Source: Alkalihalophilus pseudofirmus (GTDB lineage: Bacteria; Bacillota; Bacilli; Bacillales; Bacillaceae_D). From it: DNA of 64,000 nt. The translations under genes were made by a program, and so were the position numbers. Each line of letters begins with the position of its first letter. Positions within the stretch are counted from its first letter, which is position 1. The notes below the pieces were generated by a model. That model did not search any database. It saw only the letters and a list, made by a program, of their open reading frames with translations, and was not told the origin of the DNA. This document shows positions 44,869 to 53,476 of this stretch, piece after piece. The stretch spans positions 2,274,001-2,338,000 of the forward strand of contig NZ_CP117835.1 of assembly GCF_029094545.1 (NCBI RefSeq). Reading direction: 5' to 3'.

Positions 44869-45172
44869 GAGCATCACCACTTTTAGGTTGTTTTCTTATG
44901 TATCTACTATATTCACGAGTGATGACAAAAAAACCTCTTCTACAGGGCTGGTCTTTATTGGAAACAATAGATTCTAGTTCTTTTTCATTCGAGAAAGCCC
45001 TTTCCCACCTGCATTCATCATAAATATATTAGTATACTCATAATATAGGAATCTTTTATCTACTTATCCCGAACTTTTGAATCAAGCCTTGATAGATAAC
45101 CTCACACTAATAGTTCTATCCTCCCTAATATTTCGATCCCCAAAACAGTCTTTCTTCCTTATTCACAGATTA

Positions 45173-45201
45173 TTCACTTTTCTTTATTATTAAAATATAG
45201 T
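45173..45201 (+). promoter_or_regulatory. candidate sigma-A promoter of the M14 peptidase gene
   Basis: TTCACT, a 17-base spacer and TATAGT, about 45 bp upstream of the start codon. The rest of the 365-bp gap 44881-45245 is AT-rich; another TTAGTATACT box lies near 45030. Confidence 0.35.
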
Positions 45202-45245
45202 TATTTTTAGTAAGTTACCCATATTTCTTTAGAGGAGGAAAATGA

Positions 45246-46310
45246 ATGAAAAAGATCACAAAGACAATGCTAGCATTATCCTTATCAGGTGTTATGACGT
45301 TTGGTGCACTGACAACGGCAGGCCTTCCTGTTGGAGCGGTGGGAAATGGTCCAAACTATAATGGGAATGAATCCATTCAAACTTCCATCCTTACTACATA
45401 TGAAGAATTAGTTGATTACTTAGAGAAGCAAGAACAAAGACAACAAGCAATGGAGCTTGAAGTTATTGGTGAAACAGTTAAAGGCCGTGACATTTATATG
45501 GCCAAATATATTTCAAATGAAGAAAATCCTACCATCCTATTTTTAACCCAGCAGCATGGAAATGAGCAGTTAACAACTGAAGGTGCAATGGAGTTTATCA
45601 AACATTTAGGAACAGGCAAGACGAGTTCTGTTTTAGATAACGTAAACATTTTAATCATTCCAATGTTGAATGCCGACGGGGCTATGGGTGATGTAAACTT
45701 CTCTACGGATAATTACATTGCAAGCGGAGATCGCCACCTAACACGTACGAATGCAAATAATATTGATTTAAACCGTGAGCATAACAAGCCAATCGATGAA
45801 ATGGAGCCAGAAGCTCGTGCCCTCTATGAAAACGTATTTGAAAAATATGAAATCGATTACTTAATTGACCTTCACCACCAAGGCACTCAAAGCGAGCGTG
45901 ATGGAAAGCTTGTATCAGGTTCTATTCTTTACCCTACAAATCCAAATGTAGATCCTGCTATTGTTGAGGATTCTAAGAAACTAGGCGCGGTTGTCTTCCA
46001 TGAAATTGAATCAAAAGGCTGGGGACATCTTGGCAAGTATAATGGTGGCAGCGGCGACAATATCGGCCGTAACGGAATCGCATTGCGTTATGACATCGCT
46101 ACACTATTATTTGAAATGCGCGGGATGAGTGATCATACGAATCCGACAGCGGTTCTTGGTCAAAAAAGTAACGGCTACTTAATCAGACAAACGGTTAATA
46201 CACTAGATTCAACAGTAAAAGCCATTGCTGATGGTTCGATTGATACAGTCGACACTAGCTTCTGGGAAACACTCCCTTTCCAAACGACTAGACCATCTAA
46301 TGAAGAATAA
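45246..46310 (+). CDS. secreted M14 zinc carboxypeptidase
   Basis: An exported metallo-carboxypeptidase of 354 aa. The signal peptide is MKKITKTMLALSLSGVMTFG with likely cleavage near GAVG (about residue 32). The M14 zinc ligands are in QQHGNEQ (HxxE) and IDLHHQGT; substrate residues are in NIDLNREHN, and the catalytic Glu is probably in LLFEMRGMSD. GAGGAGG precedes the ATG by 7 bases. It probably trims extracellular peptides or cell-wall peptides. It is monocistronic. Confidence 0.92.
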   Translation: MKKITKTMLALSLSGVMTFGALTTAGLPVGAVGNGPNYNGNESIQTSILTTYEELVDYLEKQEQRQQAMELEVIGETVKGRDIYMAKYISNEENPTILFLTQQHGNEQLTTEGAMEFIKHLGTGKTSSVLDNVNILIIPMLNADGAMGDVNFSTDNYIASGDRHLTRTNANNIDLNREHNKPIDEMEPEARALYENVFEKYEIDYLIDLHHQGTQSERDGKLVSGSILYPTNPNVDPAIVEDSKKLGAVVFHEIESKGWGHLGKYNGGSGDNIGRNGIALRYDIATLLFEMRGMSDHTNPTAVLGQKSNGYLIRQTVNTLDSTVKAIADGSIDTVDTSFWETLPFQTTRPSNEE

Positions 46311-46323
46311 TTAATCCAAAACA

Positions 46324-46356
46324 AAAGAAGCTGCCCCTCGGGACAGCTTCTTTTTT
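46324..46356 (+). terminator. terminator of the M14 peptidase gene
   Basis: Stem AAAGAAGCTG/CAGCTTCTTT with a T7 tail, which may also serve the convergent gene. Confidence 0.88.
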
Positions 46357-46374
46357 TAACTATACTTCTTCTTC

Positions 46375-46986
46375 TTACTCATTTCCTCTTTTAATACGTG
46401 AAGCAATGTCAATTGTACGTTTTGCTTGGTATTTTACTGCTTCTTCTACGTCTTCTTTCATGTTTCCATCTTGGTCAACAGTTACACTTGTACCGTATGG
46501 ATTCCCGCCTGATGCGAATGTTACTGGATCTGAGTAACCTGGTGATGCCACAATCGTTCCCCAGTGATGCATCGTAGTATAAAGTGCTAAGATCGTAGCC
46601 TCTTGTCCACCATGTGCATTTTGAGCCGAACTCATTGCACTTGCTACTTTATTAACAAGCTTCCCGTTAAACCAAAGTCCGCCAGTTGTATCAAGGAATT
46701 GTTTTACTTGGCCAGGAATGTTACCGAAGCGTGTAGGTACGCTGAAGATAAATGCATCTGCCCACTCTAGATCATCAAGCGTTACTTCAGGTACGTCCTT
46801 TGTTTCCTCTACATGAGCTTTCCACGCTGGATTTGAATCGATCGCTGCTTGGGGAGCAAGCTCAGGAATCTTAACTAGTTTCACTTCTGCTCCTTGTGCT
46901 TTTGCTCCCTCTTCTGCCCACTTCGCCATCTTGTAGTTAGTACCTGTTGAACTGTAATAAATGATTGCTACTTTTACGTTTGACAT
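46375..46986 (-). CDS. WrbA-like NAD(P)H:quinone oxidoreductase
   Basis: A flavodoxin-fold FMN enzyme of 203 aa (or 221 aa). It has the FMN phosphate loop YYSSTGTNYKMAKW, FSVPTRFGNIPGQVKQFLD with the GN-P motif, and HGGQEATILALYTTMHHWG typical of WrbA. It reduces quinones by two electrons and so avoids semiquinones. The start at 46986 follows AAAGGAG (9-base spacing). An in-frame ATG at 47040 with its own GAGG would add MGFLEKLFGK. Three palindromic operators lie upstream, pointing to a quinone-sensing MarR/MhqR-type repressor. Confidence 0.92.
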   Translation of the reverse strand: MSNVKVAIIYYSSTGTNYKMAKWAEEGAKAQGAEVKLVKIPELAPQAAIDSNPAWKAHVEETKDVPEVTLDDLEWADAFIFSVPTRFGNIPGQVKQFLDTTGGLWFNGKLVNKVASAMSSAQNAHGGQEATILALYTTMHHWGTIVASPGYSDPVTFASGGNPYGTSVTVDQDGNMKEDVEEAVKYQAKRTIDIASRIKRGNE

Positions 46987-47143
46987 CGTTTCATTCTCCT
47001 TTTGGGTTGGTTTCCCGAATAATTTTTCTAAAAATCCCATCCATCTCACCTCAGCATATTTTATTTATGTGATCAGTCGGTAAACTGAGATAAGCAACCT
47101 TTACTTGCTTTACTGTTACCATTTTCCATCCATCTTACACACT

Positions 47144-47159
47144 ATCTTAAATTCAAGAT
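47144..47159. promoter_or_regulatory. palindromic operator 1, quinone reductase promoter
   Basis: ATCTTAAATTCAAGAT, a 16-bp near-palindrome, first of three related sites. It resembles MhqR-type boxes (ATCTCGAATTCGAGAT in B. subtilis, from memory). Confidence 0.6.
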
Positions 47160-47192
47160 ATTATTCTAAAATAAAATATCTTAAGACAAAGT

Positions 47193-47208
47193 GTTTTGAA
47201 TTTAAGAT
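47193..47208. promoter_or_regulatory. palindromic operator 2, quinone reductase promoter
   Basis: GTTTTGAATTTAAGAT, 49 bp from site 1. A half site, ATCTTAAGA, lies between them (47178-47186). Confidence 0.55.
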
Positions 47209-47249
47209 ATTAGTTGAATAATTAACCGATTTTGTCTGTCGGTGCGATT

Positions 47250-47265
47250 GTCTTGAATTTAAGAT
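47250..47265. promoter_or_regulatory. palindromic operator 3, quinone reductase promoter
   Basis: GTCTTGAATTTAAGAT, 57 bp from site 2. Shared core of all three: CTTGAATTTAAG or close. Confidence 0.6.
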
Positions 47266-47312
47266 AATCTTACTCGCTATTGTATTCGCTGTCAACACTT
47301 TTGTGAGAAAAA

Positions 47313-47334
47313 CCGTGCGATTATTTACGCACGG
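47313..47334 (-). terminator. terminator of the DinG-type helicase gene
   Basis: Stem CCGTGCG/CGCACGG with a T5 tail on the minus strand. Confidence 0.85.
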
Positions 47335-47347
47335 CTTCCAATATGGT

Positions 47348-49273
47348 TTATTTCCAGTTCAGTGATACAGGAAAAACTTCTTGAATACTTGCTTCATGTT
47401 TTTCTTTTTGAGCTCGATTCATCCAAATATGCACAGCTCCCTTGTCTTCACTGCTGCGAATCAAACGACCGATCCCTTGACGAAGCCTTAACAGCATATA
47501 CGGTGCATCTACTTCTTCAACAGGATCTAGCGCATGCATTCGCTTCGCTTTAAATACTGGGTCTTGTGGCGGGAATGGCAGGGATGAGATCAATACTTGT
47601 GTTAGTGACTGTCCAGGAACATCAAGTCCCTCCCATAAATGATACGAACATAAGACAGTTGTTTCATTGAATTGAAACTCTTTCACCGCTTCACTTATTT
47701 CCCCGTCACCTTCATAGATCATTTGAAACGACCAGTTTTGTTGTTCTGTAAAGCTCCTAAATCGGTTCATTTCTTCTACAGAAGAAAATAGGATGAGCGA
47801 GCGGCCGCCATTTTCAACAAGCTTACTGCCGATCTCTTCCCATTTTTTTTCTTCATCTTGATCAATATGGCCATAGATATTCATCTGTTCATCATAATCA
47901 AATGGTGATTCGACAGAGAACGAAAGAGACTCGTCAATTCCTAGACTGTTAGACATATATGAAAAATCTTTATTACGCGATAATGTCGCAGAAGAAAAAA
48001 CGAACGGTATGTTTTGAGTAAAGACTTCTTTTTTTAAGATATCTTCAACCAGCCGCGGCATGATAACAAAGGAGGTCTCTGTTGCGTTCTCTTCAAGCCA
48101 GAAAATCCCCTCGTCTTCTTTTAACAAGATCGATAACCCGTAAGAGAAGAACTCTAAGTACTCTTCAATCATTTTAATATGATAATCTTCAAGCACAAAT
48201 AACTCAGAATCAAAAACAAGCTGCTCTAAAATAATCTGCACCTGCTTATCCATTTTAGAAGCTAGAGCTTGCATTTCTTTTGTACGAGGCACCTCACGTC
48301 TTTGTGAGCCCTCTACCTGCTTAGCCGTTTCTCTCAGCACATCAAACCATTCATCATGAAGAGCAAGAAGCTCCTCAATCGCAAATAATGATTCCTCGCG
48401 TACATCCTGGCTCATATAGCCGGTAAGGACAGTCGTTAACGTCTCAGAGTGGAAGCGGTACGTTAGTGCTTTTTGAGCCGCAAATTCTAATAAATGACCT
48501 TCATCAAACACGACACAGCTCGCCTCAGGCAATAGCGGCAGCTGTCCTTCACGTTTTCTTGACTCCTTCGTCCACACATGTTCCATATAAAAATCATGTG
48601 AACAAATGATCAAATCACCAGCATGACGGTAATATTCACGGTTTAACGTCTGCCCGCAGCGATGACGCCAATCACAGGTGGAACATTGCTGCAACGGATC
48701 CCATGCAATCTGCTCCCATTTATCGTTTGGCACCCATGGATACTCTTTACGGTCACCATAGCTTCTAAATGCATTCATTGAGGTTGACTGATCATACACA
48801 AAGTTAGGAATCTCATCATGCACACGCAAAATATCCTCATCATCTGTTTGGTTAGAAAGCGGGTCGAGCTTCTTCATACAGACATATTGTTCACGCGCTT
48901 TTGCAAGACGAACATCGACGTTAAGTCCTAATGCTTTTTGAAGCTTTTCGATGTCTCCGCCTTCTTTCACTAACTGCTCGATCAACGTCTCATCTGCACA
49001 GGAAATAATTGCAGGCTTACGCATATAGCGTGCGTAACAAATCGCATAAAGGAGGTAAACAAATGTCTTTCCAGTCCCTACTCCAGCCTCTGCAAAGATC
49101 GTTTTCTTCTGTTTAAACGCCTGCTCCACTTGAAAAGCCATAAATATCTGCTCATCACGCAGCTCATAGCCCTTTTCAGGCAAGATGTCATAAAAGACAT
49201 CTCCGACATAATCACCTAATTGATCAAAGAAATTTTCTGTTTTTGATATTGTAAATGGTAATGGTTTAATCAA
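47348..49273 (-). CDS. ypvA: DinG/YoaA-type ATP-dependent DNA helicase (YpvA-like)
   Basis: A superfamily 2, XPD-like helicase of 641 aa, the same length as I recall for B. subtilis YpvA. It shows Walker A AEAGVGTGKT, the DEGH box in CVVFDEGHLLEF, a cysteine cluster for Fe-S binding (REQYVCMKK and CSTCDWRHRCG), FSSATLS, and the final motif LRLRQGIGRLIRS. Its role is probably in repair or in resolving R-loops and other structures. It is monocistronic. Confidence 0.9.
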   Translation of the reverse strand: MIKPLPFTISKTENFFDQLGDYVGDVFYDILPEKGYELRDEQIFMAFQVEQAFKQKKTIFAEAGVGTGKTFVYLLYAICYARYMRKPAIISCADETLIEQLVKEGGDIEKLQKALGLNVDVRLAKAREQYVCMKKLDPLSNQTDDEDILRVHDEIPNFVYDQSTSMNAFRSYGDRKEYPWVPNDKWEQIAWDPLQQCSTCDWRHRCGQTLNREYYRHAGDLIICSHDFYMEHVWTKESRKREGQLPLLPEASCVVFDEGHLLEFAAQKALTYRFHSETLTTVLTGYMSQDVREESLFAIEELLALHDEWFDVLRETAKQVEGSQRREVPRTKEMQALASKMDKQVQIILEQLVFDSELFVLEDYHIKMIEEYLEFFSYGLSILLKEDEGIFWLEENATETSFVIMPRLVEDILKKEVFTQNIPFVFSSATLSRNKDFSYMSNSLGIDESLSFSVESPFDYDEQMNIYGHIDQDEEKKWEEIGSKLVENGGRSLILFSSVEEMNRFRSFTEQQNWSFQMIYEGDGEISEAVKEFQFNETTVLCSYHLWEGLDVPGQSLTQVLISSLPFPPQDPVFKAKRMHALDPVEEVDAPYMLLRLRQGIGRLIRSSEDKGAVHIWMNRAQKEKHEASIQEVFPVSLNWK

Positions 49274-49430
49274 ATCATAATCTCCTTACTATACAGTCTA
49301 TCAGCCTTATCTAGTATGCTTTCTGTAAAAGTCCACTCCTTATCATAGCAGAACATACCTTCTGATGCGATATGTAATGTGAACTTTTACATAATAAAGA
49401 GACTACAGCTGCAGCCTCTCTCGTTCATCT

Positions 49431-50627
49431 CTAGAATAACTCTCTAACAAGCTCAAATAATGATTCGACGTCCGCCCCTTTATTTCCTCCGCCTTGAGCA
49501 AAATGTTGATTTCCACCGCCTCTTCCATCTATATAAGGCAGTACCTTTTTCATCATCATATTCGCTTGAACAGAATTTACCGCCTTTCCGACAGCCATAA
49601 CAAGTTGAGTTTTTTCAGCTGTTTCCGATACAAAAAAGACCACAGCCTGATCATTTTCTTCGACAACATCTTTCGCAAGCTGCTGCAGTTCCTTGATTGA
49701 ACGGTCTTCGAAGTGTTTAAATAATCGTGATTGATTGCTCACCACTTCACAGCTATCCAGTAATTCGATTGCTTCATATTTAAATAATTCACCCTTTAAC
49801 TGCTCCAGCTCTTTATCCAATTCTTTTTGTTTCACAATAAGGCTTGTTGCTTTTTCGGGCAGTTTAATGGACGGCGCATTTAGTGTTTGGGACAGTTTCT
49901 GTAGAATTTGATTTTGCTCGGTGAATTGCCTAAACACACGATTCCCGCACAAAAAACTGACGCGAATATGATTTCGCTGCTTTTCCCAGCCCGTAATAGA
50001 CAGCCCCTGCACCTCAAGCGTCTGTTTTGGATGGGTGCCGCCGCAGCCGTTGTAATCAAAATCAGGAATAATCACAAGCCTGATATCCCCTTTAACTGAG
50101 AGTTCTTTGCGAAGCGGATAACGATTTGCTTCTTCCTCACTCACCCACCTTGCCTCGATCGCTCGGTTTTCTTGGATCATTTCATTTGCATAGTGGACCG
50201 CTTTCTCCGCCTCGTCTGTTGTCAGTTGAGAAACTTCTATATCAACGGTTACTTCTTCTGAGCCTAAATGAAACCCCACTGTTTGATAGCCAAACAGTTC
50301 AGCAAAAGCGGCTGATAAGATATGCTGGCCTGCATGCTGCTGCATATGGTCAAATCTCCTATTCCAATCTATTTGACCATGAACTTTTTGACCAGACTTA
50401 AAAACAGAATTCTCTATATAATGTCTTATTTCCTCTTCTATTTCTTCTACCTGGTTAACGTTCACATCATCTAGCAGTCCCTTATCACAAGACTGTCCAC
50501 CTCCAGTCGGGTAAAAGGCGGTTTGATTTAATACGATGTAATCCCCCTGTTCGTCTGTATCCTTCTTTATAACACTAGCTTCAAAATGTGTTAAGTAGGC
50601 TGATTCATAATAGAGTTTTGTTGTCAT
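49431..50627 (-). CDS. alanyl-tRNA editing protein AlaX-L (AlaX with DHHA1)
   Basis: A trans-editing deacylase that hydrolyses Ser- and Gly-tRNA(Ala). The 398-aa protein begins MTTKLYYESAYLTHFEA. It has the zinc site HMQQHAGQHILSAAF (HxxxH) with CGGTHP, and a C-terminal DHHA1 domain ending DGRGGGNQHFAQGGG. It is the long, self-standing AlaX type. The start at 50627 follows GGAAGGAG with 6 bases of spacing; upstream codons are less likely. Confidence 0.93.
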   Translation of the reverse strand: MTTKLYYESAYLTHFEASVIKKDTDEQGDYIVLNQTAFYPTGGGQSCDKGLLDDVNVNQVEEIEEEIRHYIENSVFKSGQKVHGQIDWNRRFDHMQQHAGQHILSAAFAELFGYQTVGFHLGSEEVTVDIEVSQLTTDEAEKAVHYANEMIQENRAIEARWVSEEEANRYPLRKELSVKGDIRLVIIPDFDYNGCGGTHPKQTLEVQGLSITGWEKQRNHIRVSFLCGNRVFRQFTEQNQILQKLSQTLNAPSIKLPEKATSLIVKQKELDKELEQLKGELFKYEAIELLDSCEVVSNQSRLFKHFEDRSIKELQQLAKDVVEENDQAVVFFVSETAEKTQLVMAVGKAVNSVQANMMMKKVLPYIDGRGGGNQHFAQGGGNKGADVESLFELVRELF

Positions 50628-50820
50628 GATAGACTCCTTCCATTCCCCTATTTCCATGGGGAAAATGTAAATTTCCCGGGTAAGCGCATATTTCGACGGA
50701 TGCTGACGTCATCTGCATTCGGTTTGTCAAATCATGTTATATACGTCTAAAAATCTAGTATTCGTAGGCTATTCATAGAATCGTAACGCCTGTTTTTATT
50801 TGTACTAGTCTGAAAACTAT

Positions 50821-50847
50821 ACCAACTTTATCTTAGATCATAGAGTA
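50821..50847 (+). promoter_or_regulatory. predicted sigma-K promoter of the first CotZ-like gene
   Basis: AC, 16 bases and CATAGAGTA. The surrounding CTATACCA and CATAGAGTATAGTA are repeated almost base for base at the second gene. Confidence 0.75.
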
Positions 50848-50893
50848 TAGTATCCCTTTTAAAAAGGGAAATTAATTTTAGGAGGAAATATAA

Positions 50894-51286
50894 ATGGGTA
50901 GATTTAATTCTTTAGATTCAAATTACCACGGCTGTGGATGTGGATCTGGATCACCTGAAACACATCATCACCACCATAAACCGAAGAAAGATAAGCAAAA
51001 ATGTGAGGGGTGCTTCTGTAACGAATTCAAAGGCGAAACAAATGTTGCATTAGCAAAGTTAGTAGTAGACGATAGAAACTTTGTTTTAGATGAAAGAGAT
51101 CCGTTTTTCAGTAGTCCCCCTTTGAACATCTGTCGAATTACACTCGTTAGAATAAAGGATTGCTGTGCTACTTTTAGGATTGTTTCTCGTCCGGGTGGAA
51201 GCCCTTGTGAAGGAGACAACCCTAATATTCAGAATTATACTTTTACAACTGACTGTAAAAATATAGTGTTATATGAAGAGCTATAA
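50894..51286 (+). CDS. CotY/CotZ-like spore coat protein
   Basis: A 130-aa, Cys-rich protein of the CotY/CotZ type. An N-terminal segment HGCGCGSGS is followed by His5 and KPKKDKQK, then CEGCFCNEF and a C-terminal beta-like region with RIKDCCATFRIV. Disulfide cross-linked CotY/CotZ assemblies make the B. subtilis spore crust and the B. cereus exosporium basal layer. The start follows AGGAGGA. It is more divergent than B. subtilis CotZ, so the assignment rests on the CCATFR/CATL pattern, Cys content, paralogue and sigma-K promoter. Confidence 0.75.
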   Translation: MGRFNSLDSNYHGCGCGSGSPETHHHHHKPKKDKQKCEGCFCNEFKGETNVALAKLVVDDRNFVLDERDPFFSSPPLNICRITLVRIKDCCATFRIVSRPGGSPCEGDNPNIQNYTFTTDCKNIVLYEEL

Positions 51287-51331
51287 AGTTAAAAAATCTG
51301 CCGGTTATACTGGCAGATTTTTTAACTTTAA
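51286..51331. terminator. terminator of the first CotZ-like gene
   Basis: Perfect 17-bp stem AAGTTAAAAAATCTGCC/GGCAGATTTTTTAACTT. Within the stem the T run follows GGCAGA. Confidence 0.88.
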
Positions 51332-51632
51332 TTTAATTTCTTTGTCTTTTATTGAGGTACACACCACTTCAACAACAAACATCATTTAATTTAGGTAACA
51401 TATAGTGAATAGTTTCTTGCTCATGGTACATAAAGCAGCATCTCTATAGAACTTACCATCTTCGTTAAAAAGAGTATCAGCTCATATATATCTTTATATG
51501 TAATCTTACTATTTCTGAAAGGTGAGTAATTTTAAGATACAGGATTTACTGTTGATTGTCTGAAATCTAGTAAAAACAGACAAATCACCGCTGCATCTTG
51601 CCTGTTTTTACATTTACTAGCCACAAACCTAT
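51332..51632. other. 300-bp AT-rich intergenic region, no gene seen
   Basis: Between the two CotZ-like genes. I see only scattered short hairpins (for example AAAAACAG and CTGTTTTT near 51570-51608), and nothing codes. Confidence 0.35.
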
Positions 51633-51659
51633 ACCATTTCACCTCCAAAACATAGAGTA
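51633..51659 (+). promoter_or_regulatory. predicted sigma-K promoter of the second CotZ-like gene
   Basis: AC, 16 bases and CATAGAGTA, the same spacing and sequence as at the first gene. Confidence 0.75.
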
Positions 51660-51706
51660 TAGTAACCTTAGTGAAAAGGATTTAAACTATATTAGGAGGA
51701 AATAAT

Positions 51707-52075
51707 ATGAATAAATTCAATTCCATTAAACCTAAACAATACGGATGTGGTTGCGGATCTAGAAATCAAGATGGGCACCCTCAGAATAAATCTAAGAAGA
51801 AAAAAGAAAAGAGATCGTGTGCCTGCTTATGTAACCAATTTGCTAAAGAAACTCCTGTTTACTTTACTTCTTTAGTAATCAATGGAGCGATTTTCAGAGT
51901 TGGTCAAGGTGATCCTGTAGCAGGAGCGGGTACAATTGCTGAGATCATCTTAACAAATATAAACAAAAAAAATTGTTGTACTACTGTTAGAATCATATAT
52001 GCAACTGAAATTTCTACATCTAGAACATACAGAGATATTCCCTGTGACCAACTAGGACCATATATTCTTCCATAA
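51707..52075 (+). CDS. second CotY/CotZ-like spore coat protein
   Basis: A 122-aa paralogue of the previous coat protein, with YGCGCGSRN near the N-terminus, a Lys-rich linker (KSKKKKEKR), CACLCNQF, and KKNCCTTVRII. The positions of Cys motifs and the NxF/KF start match the first copy, pointing to duplication with divergence. It has AGGAGGA before the ATG, and the promoter copy is conserved. Confidence 0.72.
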   Translation: MNKFNSIKPKQYGCGCGSRNQDGHPQNKSKKKKEKRSCACLCNQFAKETPVYFTSLVINGAIFRVGQGDPVAGAGTIAEIILTNINKKNCCTTVRIIYATEISTSRTYRDIPCDQLGPYILP

Positions 52076-52161
52076 TAACTTTGGGTATTTAGCCTAAACT
52101 GTTTTTTTAATTTGTTACATCATTAACTGAGTATTCTTTGAAGATTAATCCTTACCTTCTT

Positions 52162-52188
52162 AAAGACCTGTGCTTTGCACGGGTCTTT
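52162..52188 (+). terminator. terminator after the second CotZ-like gene
   Basis: Stem AAAGACCTGTGC/GCACGGGTCTTT with one G-T pair. It is followed 22 bp on by the -10-like box of the next gene. Confidence 0.85.
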
Positions 52189-52210
52189 ATTCCGTTCTGT
52201 CATGTGTCTG

Positions 52211-52219
52211 CATAGAATA
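52211..52219 (+). promoter_or_regulatory. sigma-K-like -10 box of the CgeB-like gene
   Basis: CATAGAATA fits CATAnnnTA and lies 28 bp before the start. No AC is found at the right distance upstream, so the call is weak. Confidence 0.35.
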
Positions 52220-52247
52220 GAGCAGTATGTAAAAAGGAGGCAGCTAT

Positions 52248-53222
52248 ATGCGTATTTTATATTTACAATCAGGATATGGACGGATCTATCAATCTTTTGA
52301 TAAATCTATTGTTAAAGCATGTAAGGCCTTAAACTACCCTACAATCTTCGACTCCTATCAAAATGCACTTGCTACGATAATGAAAAACAAATTGAACCAT
52401 CAAGATATCATGATCACAATGCTTGGGTTTAAAATCCCTCCACACATATTAAAAGAATGTAAAAAAAGAGGGATTCAAACCGCTGTGTGGTTAACTGAAG
52501 ACCCATATTATATTGATCGAACCCTAAAACAAATCTTCCATTATGATTATATATTTTCAATAGATACAGCAGCAGTTAGTACGTATAAGAAAGCTGGACA
52601 TCAAAATGTTCACTACCTCCCGCTAGGCTCTGATCCAGACATTTATAAGCCTGTTCATCAGACTGAATCACTAACTGATCTATCATTGGTAGGCTACCCT
52701 TACCCCGACCGTGTTGAACTGATAAACTTCTTACTCACCCATACTCCTTATTCCATCCAGTTAGTTGGTGGTAAGTGGAAAGAATATATCAATGACTTAA
52801 ATATGTATAAAACTCTTTCTATCCACCCGCATTGGGTAACACCCAGAAAAGCTAATAAATACTTCAATCAAGCAAAAATCAACCTAAACACACATCGGCC
52901 TTTTAATCTTGCCCAAAATGAAAACACACTGCAAATTCTAAATGAAAGTGTGAACAATCGAACGTTTGATATTGCTACAGCACAGGGCTTTCAACTTATT
53001 GACAACAAAACAGACGTAGGAAAACATTTTGAAGAAGGAAAAGAAATCATCTCTTTTTCAACTAAAGAAGACTTAGTAAGGAAAATCGATCATTTTCTAA
53101 CTCATAATGAAGAACGAAAACAAATTGCTAAAGCAAGCTATGAAAAAGCGATGAATAAACATACGTTTACTCATCGCTTAAAGGAAATGGTCACTAACAT
53201 CATTTTAGCTGAAATGAAATAG
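52248..53222 (+). CDS. CgeB-like glycosyltransferase
   Basis: A 324-aa cytoplasmic enzyme with a GT-B type fold, of the CgeB/DUF3880-type family used in spore-surface glycosylation. The N-terminus is MRILYLQSGYGRIYQSF. The middle has AVWLTEDPYYIDRT, and the C-terminal domain has the NxRTFDIATAQGFQL motif seen in CgeB. CgeB glycosylates the outermost B. subtilis spore layer. AAAGGAGG precedes the ATG. Its place between coat genes and the glycan operons fits that role. Confidence 0.82.
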   Translation: MRILYLQSGYGRIYQSFDKSIVKACKALNYPTIFDSYQNALATIMKNKLNHQDIMITMLGFKIPPHILKECKKRGIQTAVWLTEDPYYIDRTLKQIFHYDYIFSIDTAAVSTYKKAGHQNVHYLPLGSDPDIYKPVHQTESLTDLSLVGYPYPDRVELINFLLTHTPYSIQLVGGKWKEYINDLNMYKTLSIHPHWVTPRKANKYFNQAKINLNTHRPFNLAQNENTLQILNESVNNRTFDIATAQGFQLIDNKTDVGKHFEEGKEIISFSTKEDLVRKIDHFLTHNEERKQIAKASYEKAMNKHTFTHRLKEMVTNIILAEMK

Positions 53223-53476
53223 ACCTAACTGATGTCATCATTGTGGAAATCCGACCCTTCAGTCATGATTAAATTAGGATTTACAGACGTTTCTTTATGA
53301 TTTCTTTTTTGTTCAACTTATAGCTAAGCATAAATCAAATAACATGAACATACCCATAATCTGGCTCAAAACGATAATACACTGAAAATTGTAATAATGC
53401 TATACTTCCCATATCACAGCTTCAAGGGGGGCAACTTATGAAGTGTGGTAGAATTGACAATATTGTGAGTAATTTA

